Positions 16,618 through 26,634 of a DNA stretch of 64,000 bases are shown piece by piece. Position numbers and translations under genes: made by a program. The notes beneath the pieces were generated by a model that ran no database searches, was not told the origin of the DNA, and was given only the letters and a program-made list of their open reading frames with translations. The stretch's first letter is position 1. The number at the start of each line of letters is the position of its first letter. Origin of the DNA: Nocardioides sp. S5. Its GTDB lineage: Bacteria > Actinomycetota > Actinomycetes > Propionibacteriales > Nocardioidaceae. The stretch spans positions 372,001 to 436,000 of the forward strand of contig NZ_CP022296.1 of the NCBI RefSeq assembly GCF_017310035.1, given 5' to 3'.

Positions 16618-17667
16618 CTAGGTGCGCAGCGGCGCGGTGGCGAAGTCGGCGAGCCCGGTGTGCGGGTCGACCGAGGCGGTGAAGCCCAGCTCCGCAGTGG
16701 CGAGCTCGGGCGAGGCCACCACGTGGCGTACGTCGCCCACGCGGAAGCCGCCGGTCACCTGCGGGGCGATGTCGCGCCCCGTGCCCTCGGCGACGCGGGT
16801 CGCGACGTCGAGGATGGTCACGGGCGTGCCGGAGCAGACGTTGTAGGCGGCGTAGCGCGGCACCGACTTGGCGACGACCTGCTCGAGGGCGGCGACGTTG
16901 GCGCGGGCCACGTCGTCGACGTGGACGAAGTCGCGCACCTGCCCGCCGTCCTCGAAGACCTGCGGACGCTCACCCCGCTCGAGGGAGGAGCGGAACATCG
17001 CGGCGACGCCCGAGTATGGGGTGTCGCGCGGCATGCCCGGGCCGTAGACGTTGTGGTAGCGCAGGGCCACCGCCCCGGCGCCCGCCTGCCGCACCCACGA
17101 CGAGGCGTAGTGCTCCTGCGCGAGCTTGCTCGCGGCATAGCTGCTGCGCGGGTCGAGGCGGGCGTCCTCGGGCACCAGCGACCATGCGAGCGGCTCGGCG
17201 CAGACGGGGCAGTGGTTGTCGAAGTCGCCGCTCTCCAGCGCCGCGAGGTCACGCGGCGGCGGCTGCTGGTCGCCGTGGCGCGGACAGGTGTAGCGCCCCT
17301 CGCCGTAGACCACCATCGACGACGCCAGCACCAGCCGGTCGACGCCGGCGTCGTGCATCGCCGCCAGCAGCGCGGCGGTGCCGAGGTCGTTGTGGGAGGC
17401 GTACGCCGGCAGGTCGCCGACGCGGACGCCTGCTCCGACCAGCGCGGCCTGGTGGCAGACGGCGTCGACTCCGCGCAGCAGCCCGGTCCACTCCGGAGAC
17501 CCGGCCTCGCGCACGTCGAGCTGGTGGACGCCCTCGGGCGGGGTGGTGCTGCCGTGCGCGCTGTCGAGCATCAGGTCGACCCCGACGACCTCGTGCCCGT
17601 CAGCAGCCAGCGCACGGCCGATCGCGCCGCCGATGAAGCCGGCGGCGCCGGTGAGCAGGACCCTCAT
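16618..17667 (-). CDS. NAD-dependent epimerase/dehydratase with Cys-rich insertion
   Basis: A 349-residue extended short-chain dehydrogenase. The Rossmann glycine motif GAAGFIG is at residues 7-13 and the catalytic S-S/YxxxK set at S116-S117 and Y177/K181 (SSYAASK). Between strands it carries an insertion with C128-P-R-H131 and C153-P-V-C156, which could bind a zinc ion; ordinary sugar-nucleotide epimerases lack it. It probably acts on a nucleotide sugar. Its ATG overlaps the mtnP stop (ATGA, 17664-17667), so the two are translationally coupled. Confidence 0.87.
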   Translation of the reverse strand: MRVLLTGAAGFIGGAIGRALAADGHEVVGVDLMLDSAHGSTTPPEGVHQLDVREAGSPEWTGLLRGVDAVCHQAALVGAGVRVGDLPAYASHNDLGTAALLAAMHDAGVDRLVLASSMVVYGEGRYTCPRHGDQQPPPRDLAALESGDFDNHCPVCAEPLAWSLVPEDARLDPRSSYAASKLAQEHYASSWVRQAGAGAVALRYHNVYGPGMPRDTPYSGVAAMFRSSLERGERPQVFEDGGQVRDFVHVDDVARANVAALEQVVAKSVPRYAAYNVCSGTPVTILDVATRVAEGTGRDIAPQVTGGFRVGDVRHVVASPELATAELGFTASVDPHTGLADFATAPLRT

Positions 17668-18476
17668 GCGCCCGGCACCTCGTAGGTCAGGTCCACGCCG
17701 TCCGCCCACGTCGAGCAGGTGCAGCCCTCCGGGTCGGGCAGCGCCTCGATGGCCGCGGTGAGCAGGCCGGTCAGCCGCTCGAGGTTCTGGCGGAAGAGCG
17801 CGAAGACCTGCTCCTGGCCGACCCCGTCGCCCGACTCGGCGCCGGCGTCCATGTCCGTGACCAGCGCGAGCGAGGCGTAGCACTGGCCCATCTCGCGGGC
17901 GAGCGCCGCCTCCGGCGCCCCGGTCATGTTGATCAGGTCCCAGCCCTGGTCGGCGTAGTGGCGCGACTCGGCGCGGGTGGAGAAGCGCGGCCCCTCGACG
18001 ACGACCATGGTGCCGCCGGCCCGCACGTCCGCGTCGGCGCCGGCCAGCGCTGCGGAGACGCCCGGGCAGTAGGGGTCGGCGAACGGCAGGTGCACCGCGC
18101 CGGACTCGACGAACGACCCGACGCGGCGGTGGGTGCGGTCGACGAGCTGGTCGGGGACGACGAGGTCGCCCGGCGCGACCGTGTCGCGGAGCCCGCCGAC
18201 GGCGCACGGCGCCAGCACCTGGCGTACGCCCAGGGAGCGCAGCGCCCACGCGTTCGCGCGGTAGGGGATGGCGTGCGGCGGGTGGTCGTGGTGGCGACCG
18301 TGGCGGGGGAGGAAGGCGACCCGACGACCGGCCACCTCGGCGATCCCGACCGGCGCGGACGGCTCGCCGTACGGCGTCCGGACCACGTGCTCGGTCGGGT
18401 CGGGGAGGAAGGAGTAGAAGCCGGAGCCACCGATCACGGCGACGTCGGCGCGGGGGGAGTCGGTCACCCGGTTCAC
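17664..18476 (-). CDS. mtnP: S-methyl-5'-thioadenosine phosphorylase
   Basis: A 270-residue PNP/MTAP family enzyme (PNP_UDP_1 fold) converting methylthioadenosine plus phosphate to adenine and methylthioribose-1-phosphate in the methionine salvage pathway. Family segments are VIGGSGFYSF, the phosphate site LPRHGRHHDHPPHAIPYRAN, EGPRFSTRAESRHY and NMTGAPEAALAREMGQCYA. Two in-frame GTG starts (18476, 18467) are possible. It lies downstream of acs, separated by a strong inverted repeat, and is coupled to an epimerase gene. Confidence 0.9.
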   Translation of the reverse strand: MNRVTDSPRADVAVIGGSGFYSFLPDPTEHVVRTPYGEPSAPVGIAEVAGRRVAFLPRHGRHHDHPPHAIPYRANAWALRSLGVRQVLAPCAVGGLRDTVAPGDLVVPDQLVDRTHRRVGSFVESGAVHLPFADPYCPGVSAALAGADADVRAGGTMVVVEGPRFSTRAESRHYADQGWDLINMTGAPEAALAREMGQCYASLALVTDMDAGAESGDGVGQEQVFALFRQNLERLTGLLTAAIEALPDPEGCTCSTWADGVDLTYEVPGA

Positions 18477-18495
18477 CCTAGTGAGCGGCCCTGAA

Positions 18496-18567
18496 CCGGG
18501 ATATCTAGGGACGAAATGGTGGGTCCGGAGGCCGGATCGCCCACCAGATCGTCCCTAGATATCCCGG
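18496..18567. repeat. Long near-perfect palindrome between acs and mtnP
   Basis: Perfect 19-bp arms (18496-18514 and 18549-18567) enclose a 34-nt loop that itself pairs (TGGTGGG/CCCACCA at 18517-18523/18540-18546, then TCCGG/CCGGA). Together this gives a hairpin of about 31 paired positions. It sits 9 nt after the acs stop and 20 nt before mtnP. No T-tract follows on the minus strand, so it is either a non-canonical terminator or processing hairpin, or a MITE/REP-like insertion. Confidence 0.85.
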
Positions 18568-18575
18568 GACGCAGG

Positions 18576-20540
<1,965 letters not shown>

Positions 20541-20558
20541 CTGCGATCTCCCGGTGTG

Positions 20559-20574
20559 CGTGATTGTCGTCACG
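20559..20574. promoter_or_regulatory. CRP/GlxR-like operator at acs
   Basis: CGTGATTGTCGTCACG is a symmetric match to the GTGA-N6-TCAC core of the CRP/GlxR consensus, located 19-34 nt upstream of the acs ATG. Acetate assimilation genes are known CRP/GlxR targets in other actinobacteria; a Crp-family gene is at 5350-6027. Confidence 0.55.
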
Positions 20575-20670
20575 TGAACCTACTGCGCGCGGGCGGGTCG
20601 TCGACAGGTCCGGTCCCGCGGAGCGCGACGGGCGGTCAGGGGCGTGCGGTGGACGGGCGGGGGGACCCGC

Positions 20671-21369
20671 TCAGAGGTCCGAGGAGAGCACCGTGGTGCC
20701 CGTCTCGTCCGTCACCAGCACCTGGGTGACGTCCTCACGCAGGGCCGCCGACTGGAGGAAGCAGGTCATCCGCGACGAGCCGACACCCAGGAACTCGCCG
20801 GCCGGCACCAGCGTGCCGTCCTCGGTGCGGAACGAGGCGCGGAAGGTCTCGCCCTCGGTGAAGCCGGCCGCGACGATCCGCAGCTCGACGCCCCAGGTGT
20901 GGGCCACCAGGTCGGCGCTCTCGATGCTCACGGGGTCGTCCTGCACCACGCGCATCGAGATGGCCTCGGTCGGCACCGCGGCGGGCTCGGGTGCGGTCGC
21001 CCGACCGACGGCACCGCCGACCCCGAGCGCCACGACCACGGCTGCGGCCGCCGCGAGGAGGCGGGTCCGTCGCGGCCGGAGGCGGACGACCTCCTCGGCC
21101 TCCTGTGCCGCGGTGCGCTCGCGGGACACGGCCTGCCAGATGTCGTCGCCGAGGCCGGGCGGGGGTGCGGGCACGTCGCCGAACGCGTCGGCGTCCACCG
21201 CGTCGAGCCGTCGCGCGAGGGGGAGCAGCTCGTCGAGGTCGGCGCGGCACGCGCGGCACCCGTCCAGGTGCGCGCGCACCCGGGCGACCTGGTCGTCGGG
21301 CAGGTGGCCGAGGGCGTAGGAGCCCAGCAGCTCCCGCAGCTCGCGGTGACCCTCCTCGGAGACGCTCAC
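20671..21369 (-). CDS. zf-HC2 anti-sigma factor
   Basis: A 232-residue membrane anti-sigma factor. The N-terminal anti-sigma domain has the zinc motif H-x3-C-x2-C (AHLDGCRACRADL) near residue 33, a single transmembrane helix lies at about 103-122 (LLAAAAAVVVALGVGGAVG), and the extracytoplasmic C-terminal domain of about 100 residues resembles RskA-type sensors. It should hold the upstream ECF sigma factor inactive until signalled. The GTG at 21369 overlaps the sigma stop (GTGA). Confidence 0.87.
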   Translation of the reverse strand: MSVSEEGHRELRELLGSYALGHLPDDQVARVRAHLDGCRACRADLDELLPLARRLDAVDADAFGDVPAPPPGLGDDIWQAVSRERTAAQEAEEVVRLRPRRTRLLAAAAAVVVALGVGGAVGRATAPEPAAVPTEAISMRVVQDDPVSIESADLVAHTWGVELRIVAAGFTEGETFRASFRTEDGTLVPAGEFLGVGSSRMTCFLQSAALREDVTQVLVTDETGTTVLSSDL

Positions 21370-21914
21370 AGGCTCACTCCCATCTCATCCATGGCGGCCC
21401 GCAGGGCTCGCATCGCGTAGAAGACCCGGCTGCGCAGGGTGCCGACGGGGATGGCCATCTCCGTCGCCACCTCGTCGTAGGGACGTCCGCGCAGGTGGGT
21501 CTGCACGAGCGCCTCCCGGTGGTGCGGGGCGAGCCGGCGCAGGCCCTCCTCGACCAGCCAGCCGTCGAGCAGGGCGTCGGCCCGGTCGCTGGTCGAGCCC
21601 GCGGCCGCCTCCACCGTGGGCGGCTCGGCGAGCTGGCTGTGCCACGGGCGGACCGCAGCGGCGCGCACGTGGTCGATCATCGTGTTGCGGGCGATGCCGT
21701 AGAGCCAGACCCGCAGCGAGGCCACCTCCGGGTCGTAGCGCTCGGAGTGGCGCCACGCCTTCACGAACGTCTCCTGGGTGACGTCCTGGGCGGCCATCGG
21801 GTCCCCGAGCCCCCGCAGGACGAAGCGGTAGACCTCCGCGCCGTGCAACCGGTAGGCCGCCGTCACACCGTCCTCGTCCGCCAGGGACGGGACCGCTCCG
21901 TCGGGGTCGCTCAC
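21366..21914 (-). CDS. ECF RNA polymerase sigma factor
   Basis: A 182-residue ECF sigma factor. Sigma-2 is GAEVYRFVLRGLGDPMAAQDVTQETFVKAWRHSERYDP with the -10 recognition helix SLRVWLYGIARNTMIDHVR; sigma-4 is LRRLAPHHREALVQTHLRGRPYDEVATEMAIPVGTLRSRVFYAMRAL. Start GTG 21914 is chosen; the in-frame upstream extension runs through promoter-like DNA. Coupled to its anti-sigma by GTGA. An imperfect palindrome (GTCACACCCGTGTG, 21931-21944) lies 17 nt upstream and may be its own regulatory site. Confidence 0.9.
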   Translation of the reverse strand: MSDPDGAVPSLADEDGVTAAYRLHGAEVYRFVLRGLGDPMAAQDVTQETFVKAWRHSERYDPEVASLRVWLYGIARNTMIDHVRAAAVRPWHSQLAEPPTVEAAAGSTSDRADALLDGWLVEEGLRRLAPHHREALVQTHLRGRPYDEVATEMAIPVGTLRSRVFYAMRALRAAMDEMGVSL

Positions 21915-22096
21915 GCCATCCAGTCTGCCGGTCACACCCGTGTGTACGGCGCCGGGTGGGGCCACGTTCATCCCGGCACCCGGTGAACGCGACCGGGCTC
22001 GGAGCCGTATCCACCGATGTCGACCCGCACGAGCGGGGCCGACCAGAGGCGGAGCACGACACGTCCGCCGGACGACGACCAGAAGGGCAGACAGCG

Positions 22097-24319
22097 ATGT
22101 CAGCACTGAGGACAACCACGGCGCGAGCGACCACGGGAGTGGCCGCCACCGCGCTCGCACTCGCGGCCTTCGCGGTGGCCCCGGCCAGCGCGGCCGGGAC
22201 CGCGAACGCATCGACCACGACCACCACGCAGGCGCAGGCGGCGAAGGCCGCCCAGGCCCAGCGGGTCTTCAGGGTGCGCACCGAGAAGCAGCTGCGCACG
22301 GCCGTGCGCAAGGCCAACAAGAGCAAGGGCAAGGACCGCATCGTCCTGCTGCGCTCCATCAGGTTCAGCACGGGCAAGGGCGCGAACGGCGGCGCCGGGC
22401 GCGGCGACCTCGACGTCCGCGGCAGCCTGGTCGTGATGGGTCGTGGCAAGACGATCAACGCCCGCGGCGTCGACCGCGTCTTCGACGTGCGCGACGACAG
22501 CCGCCTGGTCGTCAAGCGGCTCCACCTGCGCAACGGCGCACCGGCAGAGACCGAGAGCGGCGGGCTGGTCCGCAGCCTCGGCGAGGTCGAGATCAGGAAG
22601 TCCCACCTGCTGGGCTCCACCGTCACCGGTGCCAGCGCCTCGGGCGGCGCCGTGATGAACGACGGCGGCATGCTCCGCATCGTCGACAGCCGCGTGCGCG
22701 GCAACGAGGCCGAGCGCGCCGGCGGCGGCATCGAGGCGGTCGGCGGCACCACCGTCGTCGTACGCAGTCGCCTGACCGGCAACGCGACCGGGGCCGTCCC
22801 CGGCAACGGTGGCGCGGTGCACCTCACCGGCACCGGCGACGTACGCGTCAAGGCGAGCCTGGTGGCCAACAACTCGGCGAGCGCCGAGGGCGGCGGCCTG
22901 TGGAACTCCGCCACGGGACGTTTCACCGTCGAGCGCACCACGGTGCGCGACAACGAGGCGGCCGGCGCCGCCGCCGACCAGGGCGGTGGTGGCCTCTACA
23001 ACGACGGCGGCACCCTGACGGTGAGCGGCAGCACGATCTCCGGCAACGCCGCGACCGGCGCTGCCGGCTCGGGCGGCGGCGTGCTGAACAACCTCGGCAC
23101 GCTGGCGATCGCGAACACCGAGGTCCTCTCCAACACCGCGCCCCGCGCGGGTGGCGGCATCGAGGCCAACGCCGGTACGACGACGCTGACCGGCTCGACG
23201 CTGCAGTCCAACAGCACCGGCGCGGGTCCCGGCAACGGTGGCGGCCTGCACCTCACCGGCGCCGGAACGGTCGTCGTCGACACCACGCAGGTGCTCGACA
23301 ACACGGCCGTCGAGGGCGGCGGGCTGTGGAACGCCGCGACCGGCAGGCTGACGGTCACCCGCTCCACGATCTCGCGCAACGTCGCCTCCGGTGCCGCTGC
23401 CGACCAGGGCGGCGGTGGCGTCTACTCCGACGGCACCACGTCGATCACCGGCACCACGATCAGCGCCAACAAGGCCACCGGTGCGGCCGGCTCGGGTGGT
23501 GGCGTGCTCAACAACCTCGGCACCCTGTCCGTCGACGGCAGCACCGTGTCCGCCAACACCGCGAACCGTGCCGGTGGCGGCATCGAGGCCAACGTCGGCA
23601 CCACGACCGTCGCCCGCACCCTGCTCCAGGCCAACGACGCCGGCACCGCGCCCGGCAACGGCGGCGGACTGCACCTCACCGGTGCCGGCAACGTCACCGT
23701 CTCGCAGAGCAAGGTCTACGAGAACACGGCCGTCGAGGGTGGCGGCCTGTGGGGCTCCGCGACCGGGACCATGACCGTCAGCGACACCCATCTGCGCGGG
23801 AACACCGCCAGCGGTGCCGCGGCCGACCAGGGCGGCGGTGCGATCTACAACGACGGCGGCGAGCTGGTCGTCACCGGCTCGATGGTCGAGGCCAACAAGG
23901 CGACCGGGGCTGCCGGCTCCGGCGGCGGCGTGCTGTCGCTCAACGGATCGCTGGACATGGCGTGGACCAACCTCAACGGCAACACCGCGCCCCGTGCCGG
24001 TGGAGCCGTCGAGGTCAACGGCGGGTCGGCCGACCTGTCCAACGTCAACGCCGCCGACAACTCCACCGGTCCCGCGCCCGGCAACGGTGGTGCCCTGCAC
24101 GTCACGGGCGCCGGCACGGTGACCTGGGCAGTCGGCTCGGTGACGGGCAACAGCGCCGCCAACGAGGGCGGCGGCCTGTGGAACTCCGCCACCGGCACGT
24201 TCACGGCCACCGGCATCACCTTCGGCGACAACACCGCGCCCGAGGGCCCCGACGCCTACAACGACGGTGGCCTGATGAGCGTCAACGGCGCCCTCATCCT
24301 GCCGGGCACCGGGATCTGA
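22097..24319 (+). CDS. Secreted right-handed beta-helix protein with 141-residue tandem repeats
   Basis: A 740-residue exported protein. Its signal peptide (residues 1-34, ending SASAA-like ASAAG) is followed by a Thr/Ala-rich stretch and a basic region, then from about residue 170 by parallel beta-helix coils rich in GGG, LHLTG, LWNSATG and LNNLGTL motifs. Three near-identical super-repeats of 141-143 residues start at DNA positions 22886, 23312 and 23735, and a fourth truncated one at 24164. No transmembrane anchor or cell-wall signal is seen. Probably an extracellular or surface structural/adhesive protein or polysaccharide-binding fold; no enzyme motif is visible. The start ATG 22097 is chosen because it begins the signal peptide. 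Confidence 0.85.
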   Translation: MSALRTTTARATTGVAATALALAAFAVAPASAAGTANASTTTTTQAQAAKAAQAQRVFRVRTEKQLRTAVRKANKSKGKDRIVLLRSIRFSTGKGANGGAGRGDLDVRGSLVVMGRGKTINARGVDRVFDVRDDSRLVVKRLHLRNGAPAETESGGLVRSLGEVEIRKSHLLGSTVTGASASGGAVMNDGGMLRIVDSRVRGNEAERAGGGIEAVGGTTVVVRSRLTGNATGAVPGNGGAVHLTGTGDVRVKASLVANNSASAEGGGLWNSATGRFTVERTTVRDNEAAGAAADQGGGGLYNDGGTLTVSGSTISGNAATGAAGSGGGVLNNLGTLAIANTEVLSNTAPRAGGGIEANAGTTTLTGSTLQSNSTGAGPGNGGGLHLTGAGTVVVDTTQVLDNTAVEGGGLWNAATGRLTVTRSTISRNVASGAAADQGGGGVYSDGTTSITGTTISANKATGAAGSGGGVLNNLGTLSVDGSTVSANTANRAGGGIEANVGTTTVARTLLQANDAGTAPGNGGGLHLTGAGNVTVSQSKVYENTAVEGGGLWGSATGTMTVSDTHLRGNTASGAAADQGGGAIYNDGGELVVTGSMVEANKATGAAGSGGGVLSLNGSLDMAWTNLNGNTAPRAGGAVEVNGGSADLSNVNAADNSTGPAPGNGGALHVTGAGTVTWAVGSVTGNSAANEGGGLWNSATGTFTATGITFGDNTAPEGPDAYNDGGLMSVNGALILPGTGI
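22886..24319 (+). repeat. Tandem 423-429 bp coding repeats
   Basis: Units begin at 22886, 23312, 23735 and 24164 (last one truncated). Each encodes the same order of beta-helix coils: EGGGLW, DQGGG, GSGGGVL, RAGGGIE, GNGGGLHLTG. DNA similarity between units is high. Confidence 0.85.
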
Positions 24320-24350
24320 CCACTCGCACCACCCGTACGACGACAACGCC

Positions 24351-24383
24351 GACGCCCCGGGGACCGATGGTCCCCGGGGCGTC
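24351..24383. terminator. Hairpin terminator between convergent genes
   Basis: Perfect 15-bp GC-rich stem (24351-24365 with 24369-24383) and a 3-nt loop, between the convergent ends of the beta-helix gene and actP. Likely bidirectional; no long T-tract. Confidence 0.7.
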
Positions 24384-24410
24384 AGTGCGCGTGCGGCGCG
24401 GTGGTGCGGG

Positions 24411-26018
24411 TCAGTGGTGCGTCGCGCCCTCCGCGCCTGCGCCGGTCAGGGCGCGGACCTCGAGCTCGGTGAAGCGCTCCTCCGCGGACGGCTCCCGGCT
24501 GGTGATCGTGCCGATGTAGCCGAGCAGGAAGCCCAGCGGGATCGAGACGATGCCCGGGTTGTTGAGCGGGAAGATCGCGAAGTCCGCGTCGGGGAACATC
24601 GAGGTCGGCAGGCTCGACATGACGGGCGAGAGCAGCACCAGGCCGACGGCGGAGATCAGGCCGCCGTAGATGCTCCACGTTGCGCCACGGGTGTTGAAGC
24701 GGCGCCAGAACATGTTGTAGATGATCGCCGGCAGGTTCGCCGACGCCGCCACCGCGAAGGCCAGGGCCACGAGGAAGGCGATGTTGAGCCGCTGCGCCGG
24801 GATGGACAGCACGATGGCGATGGCGCCGATCGCGAAGGCGGCGATGCGGGCGACCCGCACCTCGTCCTTCTCGCTGACCTCCTGGTCCTTCTTCAGCACG
24901 CCCTTGTAGAGGTCGTGCGCCACCGACGACGAGCTCGCCAGGGTCAGGCCGGCCACGACGGCGAGGATCGTCGCGAAGGCGACCGCTGCGATGAGGGCCA
25001 GCAGGACCGCGCCACCGGTGGAGCCGGCGCCACCGCCGACCGCCTCGGCGAGGAGCGGGGAGGCCAGGTTCTGGTTGCCGCCCACGGCCGGGTCGACGGC
25101 CTCGCGGTCCAGCAGCGCCGCGGCACCGAAGCCGAGCACCAGCGTCATCAGGTAGAACGCGCCGATCAGGCCGATCGCCCACAGCACCGACTTCCGGGCG
25201 TCACGGGCGGTCGGGACGGTGTAGAAGCGGATCAGGATGTGCGGCAGGCCGGCGGTGCCGAGCACCAGGGCCAGGCCCAGGGACAGGAAGTCGATCTGCG
25301 ACGTCAGCGTGCTGCCGTACTGCAGGCCGGGCTGGAGGAACGCGTCACCCTTGCCGGAGTTCTCGGCAGCGGCGCCGAGCAGCGAGGAGAGGTTGAAGTT
25401 GAACTCCGCGAGCACGAGCAGCACGATCAGCGCGGAGCCGATCATCAGCAGCACGGCCTTGGTGATCTGGACGTAGGTCGTGCCCTTCATGCCGCCGACG
25501 ACGACGTAGAAGATCATCAGGATGCCGACACCGACGATGGTGATGTTCTTGATCGCCTCGCTGTCCACGCCGAGGAGCAGCGCGACGAGCGTGCCGGCGC
25601 CGACCATCTGGGCCAGCAGGTAGAAGATCGAGACGACCACGGTCGAGACCGAGGCCGCGGTGCGGACCTTGCGCTGGTTCATCCGGAAGGCGAGCTGGTC
25701 GGCCATCGTGTAGCGACCGGCGTTGCGGAGCATCTCGGCCACCAGCAGCAGGGCGACGAGCCACGCGACGAGGAAGCCGATGGAGTAGAGGAAGCCGTCG
25801 TAGCCGTAGACCGCGATGGCGCCCGAGATGCCGAGGAACGACGCGGCCGACATGTAGTCGCCGCCGATCGCCAGGCCGTTCTGGAAGCCGGAGAAGGACC
25901 GGCCGCCGGAGTAGAAGTCGGTGGCCGTCTTGGTCTGGCGGCTGGCCCAGAAGGTGATGCCGACCGTCAGCGCGACGACCGACAGGAACAGGAACGTGGT
26001 CAGGAACTGGTCACTCAT
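24411..26018 (-). CDS. actP: Cation/acetate symporter
   Basis: A 535-residue sodium:solute symporter family protein with about 13 hydrophobic helices. ActP features are SGGRSFSGFQNGLAIGGDYMSAASFLGISG near residues 35-65 and AGLPHILIRFYTVPTARDAR near 240. It imports short-chain acids such as acetate, supplying Acs. Start ATG 26018 is chosen; an in-frame extension to 26057 lies in repeat-like intergenic sequence. DUF485 precedes it by 76 nt, the usual partner order (yjcH-actP). Confidence 0.92.
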   Translation of the reverse strand: MSDQFLTTFLFLSVVALTVGITFWASRQTKTATDFYSGGRSFSGFQNGLAIGGDYMSAASFLGISGAIAVYGYDGFLYSIGFLVAWLVALLLVAEMLRNAGRYTMADQLAFRMNQRKVRTAASVSTVVVSIFYLLAQMVGAGTLVALLLGVDSEAIKNITIVGVGILMIFYVVVGGMKGTTYVQITKAVLLMIGSALIVLLVLAEFNFNLSSLLGAAAENSGKGDAFLQPGLQYGSTLTSQIDFLSLGLALVLGTAGLPHILIRFYTVPTARDARKSVLWAIGLIGAFYLMTLVLGFGAAALLDREAVDPAVGGNQNLASPLLAEAVGGGAGSTGGAVLLALIAAVAFATILAVVAGLTLASSSSVAHDLYKGVLKKDQEVSEKDEVRVARIAAFAIGAIAIVLSIPAQRLNIAFLVALAFAVAASANLPAIIYNMFWRRFNTRGATWSIYGGLISAVGLVLLSPVMSSLPTSMFPDADFAIFPLNNPGIVSIPLGFLLGYIGTITSREPSAEERFTELEVRALTGAGAEGATHH

Positions 26019-26094
26019 GCGCGTACTCGCTTCGCTCCGTGCGCGCATGAGGCACATGTCGCACTGTGTTGGATGATTCGCTCGCTTCGCTCGC

Positions 26095-26463
26095 TCATGC
26101 CTGGCCCCGCTTCCCGGTGGTGCCGGCCTGGTCGCGGTAGGCCTGCTCGAGGTTGCGCGCCAACGGGTCGAGCTTGGCGTTGGAGTAGCGGCTGTACATG
26201 TAGGCCAGCCCGAAGGTCGTGACGAACTGCAGGAGCCCGAAGACCAGGGCCACGTTGATGTTGCCCACGACCTGGACGGCCATGAGGTCGCCGGCCCAGT
26301 TCGACATGGCGACGTAGAGCAGGTACCAGGCGAGGAAGGCCACGGTGGCCGGGATGACGAAGCCGCGGTAGCGCTTCCTCAGCTCGGTGAACTCACTGGA
26401 TTCGTGGAGCCGGTCGTAGACCGGATCATGGCGCGCTGCCTGGTCGGGTGCCTCGGTGGTCAC
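26095..26463 (-). CDS. DUF485 membrane protein (ActP partner)
   Basis: A 122-residue protein with two transmembrane helices (about 42-62 and 75-97) and the DUF485 core ELRKRYRGFVIPATVAFLAWY. Homologues (YjcH) are co-transcribed with acetate permeases and are thought to assist them. I choose the GTG at 26463 because GAGAGG lies about 7 nt upstream; a GTG at 26496 is an in-frame alternative. A CRP-like site is 38-53 nt upstream. Confidence 0.87.
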   Translation of the reverse strand: MTTEAPDQAARHDPVYDRLHESSEFTELRKRYRGFVIPATVAFLAWYLLYVAMSNWAGDLMAVQVVGNINVALVFGLLQFVTTFGLAYMYSRYSNAKLDPLARNLEQAYRDQAGTTGKRGQA

Positions 26464-26500
26464 GGGGGTTCCTCTCACGCTGTGGCTGGTGGCCACGTCG

Positions 26501-26516
26501 TGTGACCGCGATCACC
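26501..26516. promoter_or_regulatory. CRP/GlxR-like operator at the DUF485-actP operon
   Basis: TGTGACCGCGATCACC matches TGTGA-N6-TCACA at nine of ten core positions. It is between the DUF485-actP operon (minus) and the PAP2 gene (plus), closer to the former. Confidence 0.6.
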
Positions 26517-26634
26517 GTGGCAGCCGTCACATCCGTGTGGCAGTGGTGCGGACCGGACGGTCTGTCGATGGCTGCCGCCGCGCGGCGAGCGGCGGGTGGG
26601 GTACGACGAGCGGTCGGGGTGCGAGGCTTCGCCG

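Noticed and set aside
22886..24319. CRISPR-like or phase-variable array
   Set aside because: The repeats are coding, 423 bp or longer, with no short repeat-spacer alternation.
22100..24346. 748-residue minus-strand frame opposite the beta-helix protein
   Set aside because: It is an antisense reading of the repeated beta-helix gene; the plus strand has a signal peptide and periodic beta-helix motifs.
24414..26222. 602-residue plus-strand frame opposite actP
   Set aside because: Gln/His/Arg/Asp-rich shadow of the symporter on the other strand.
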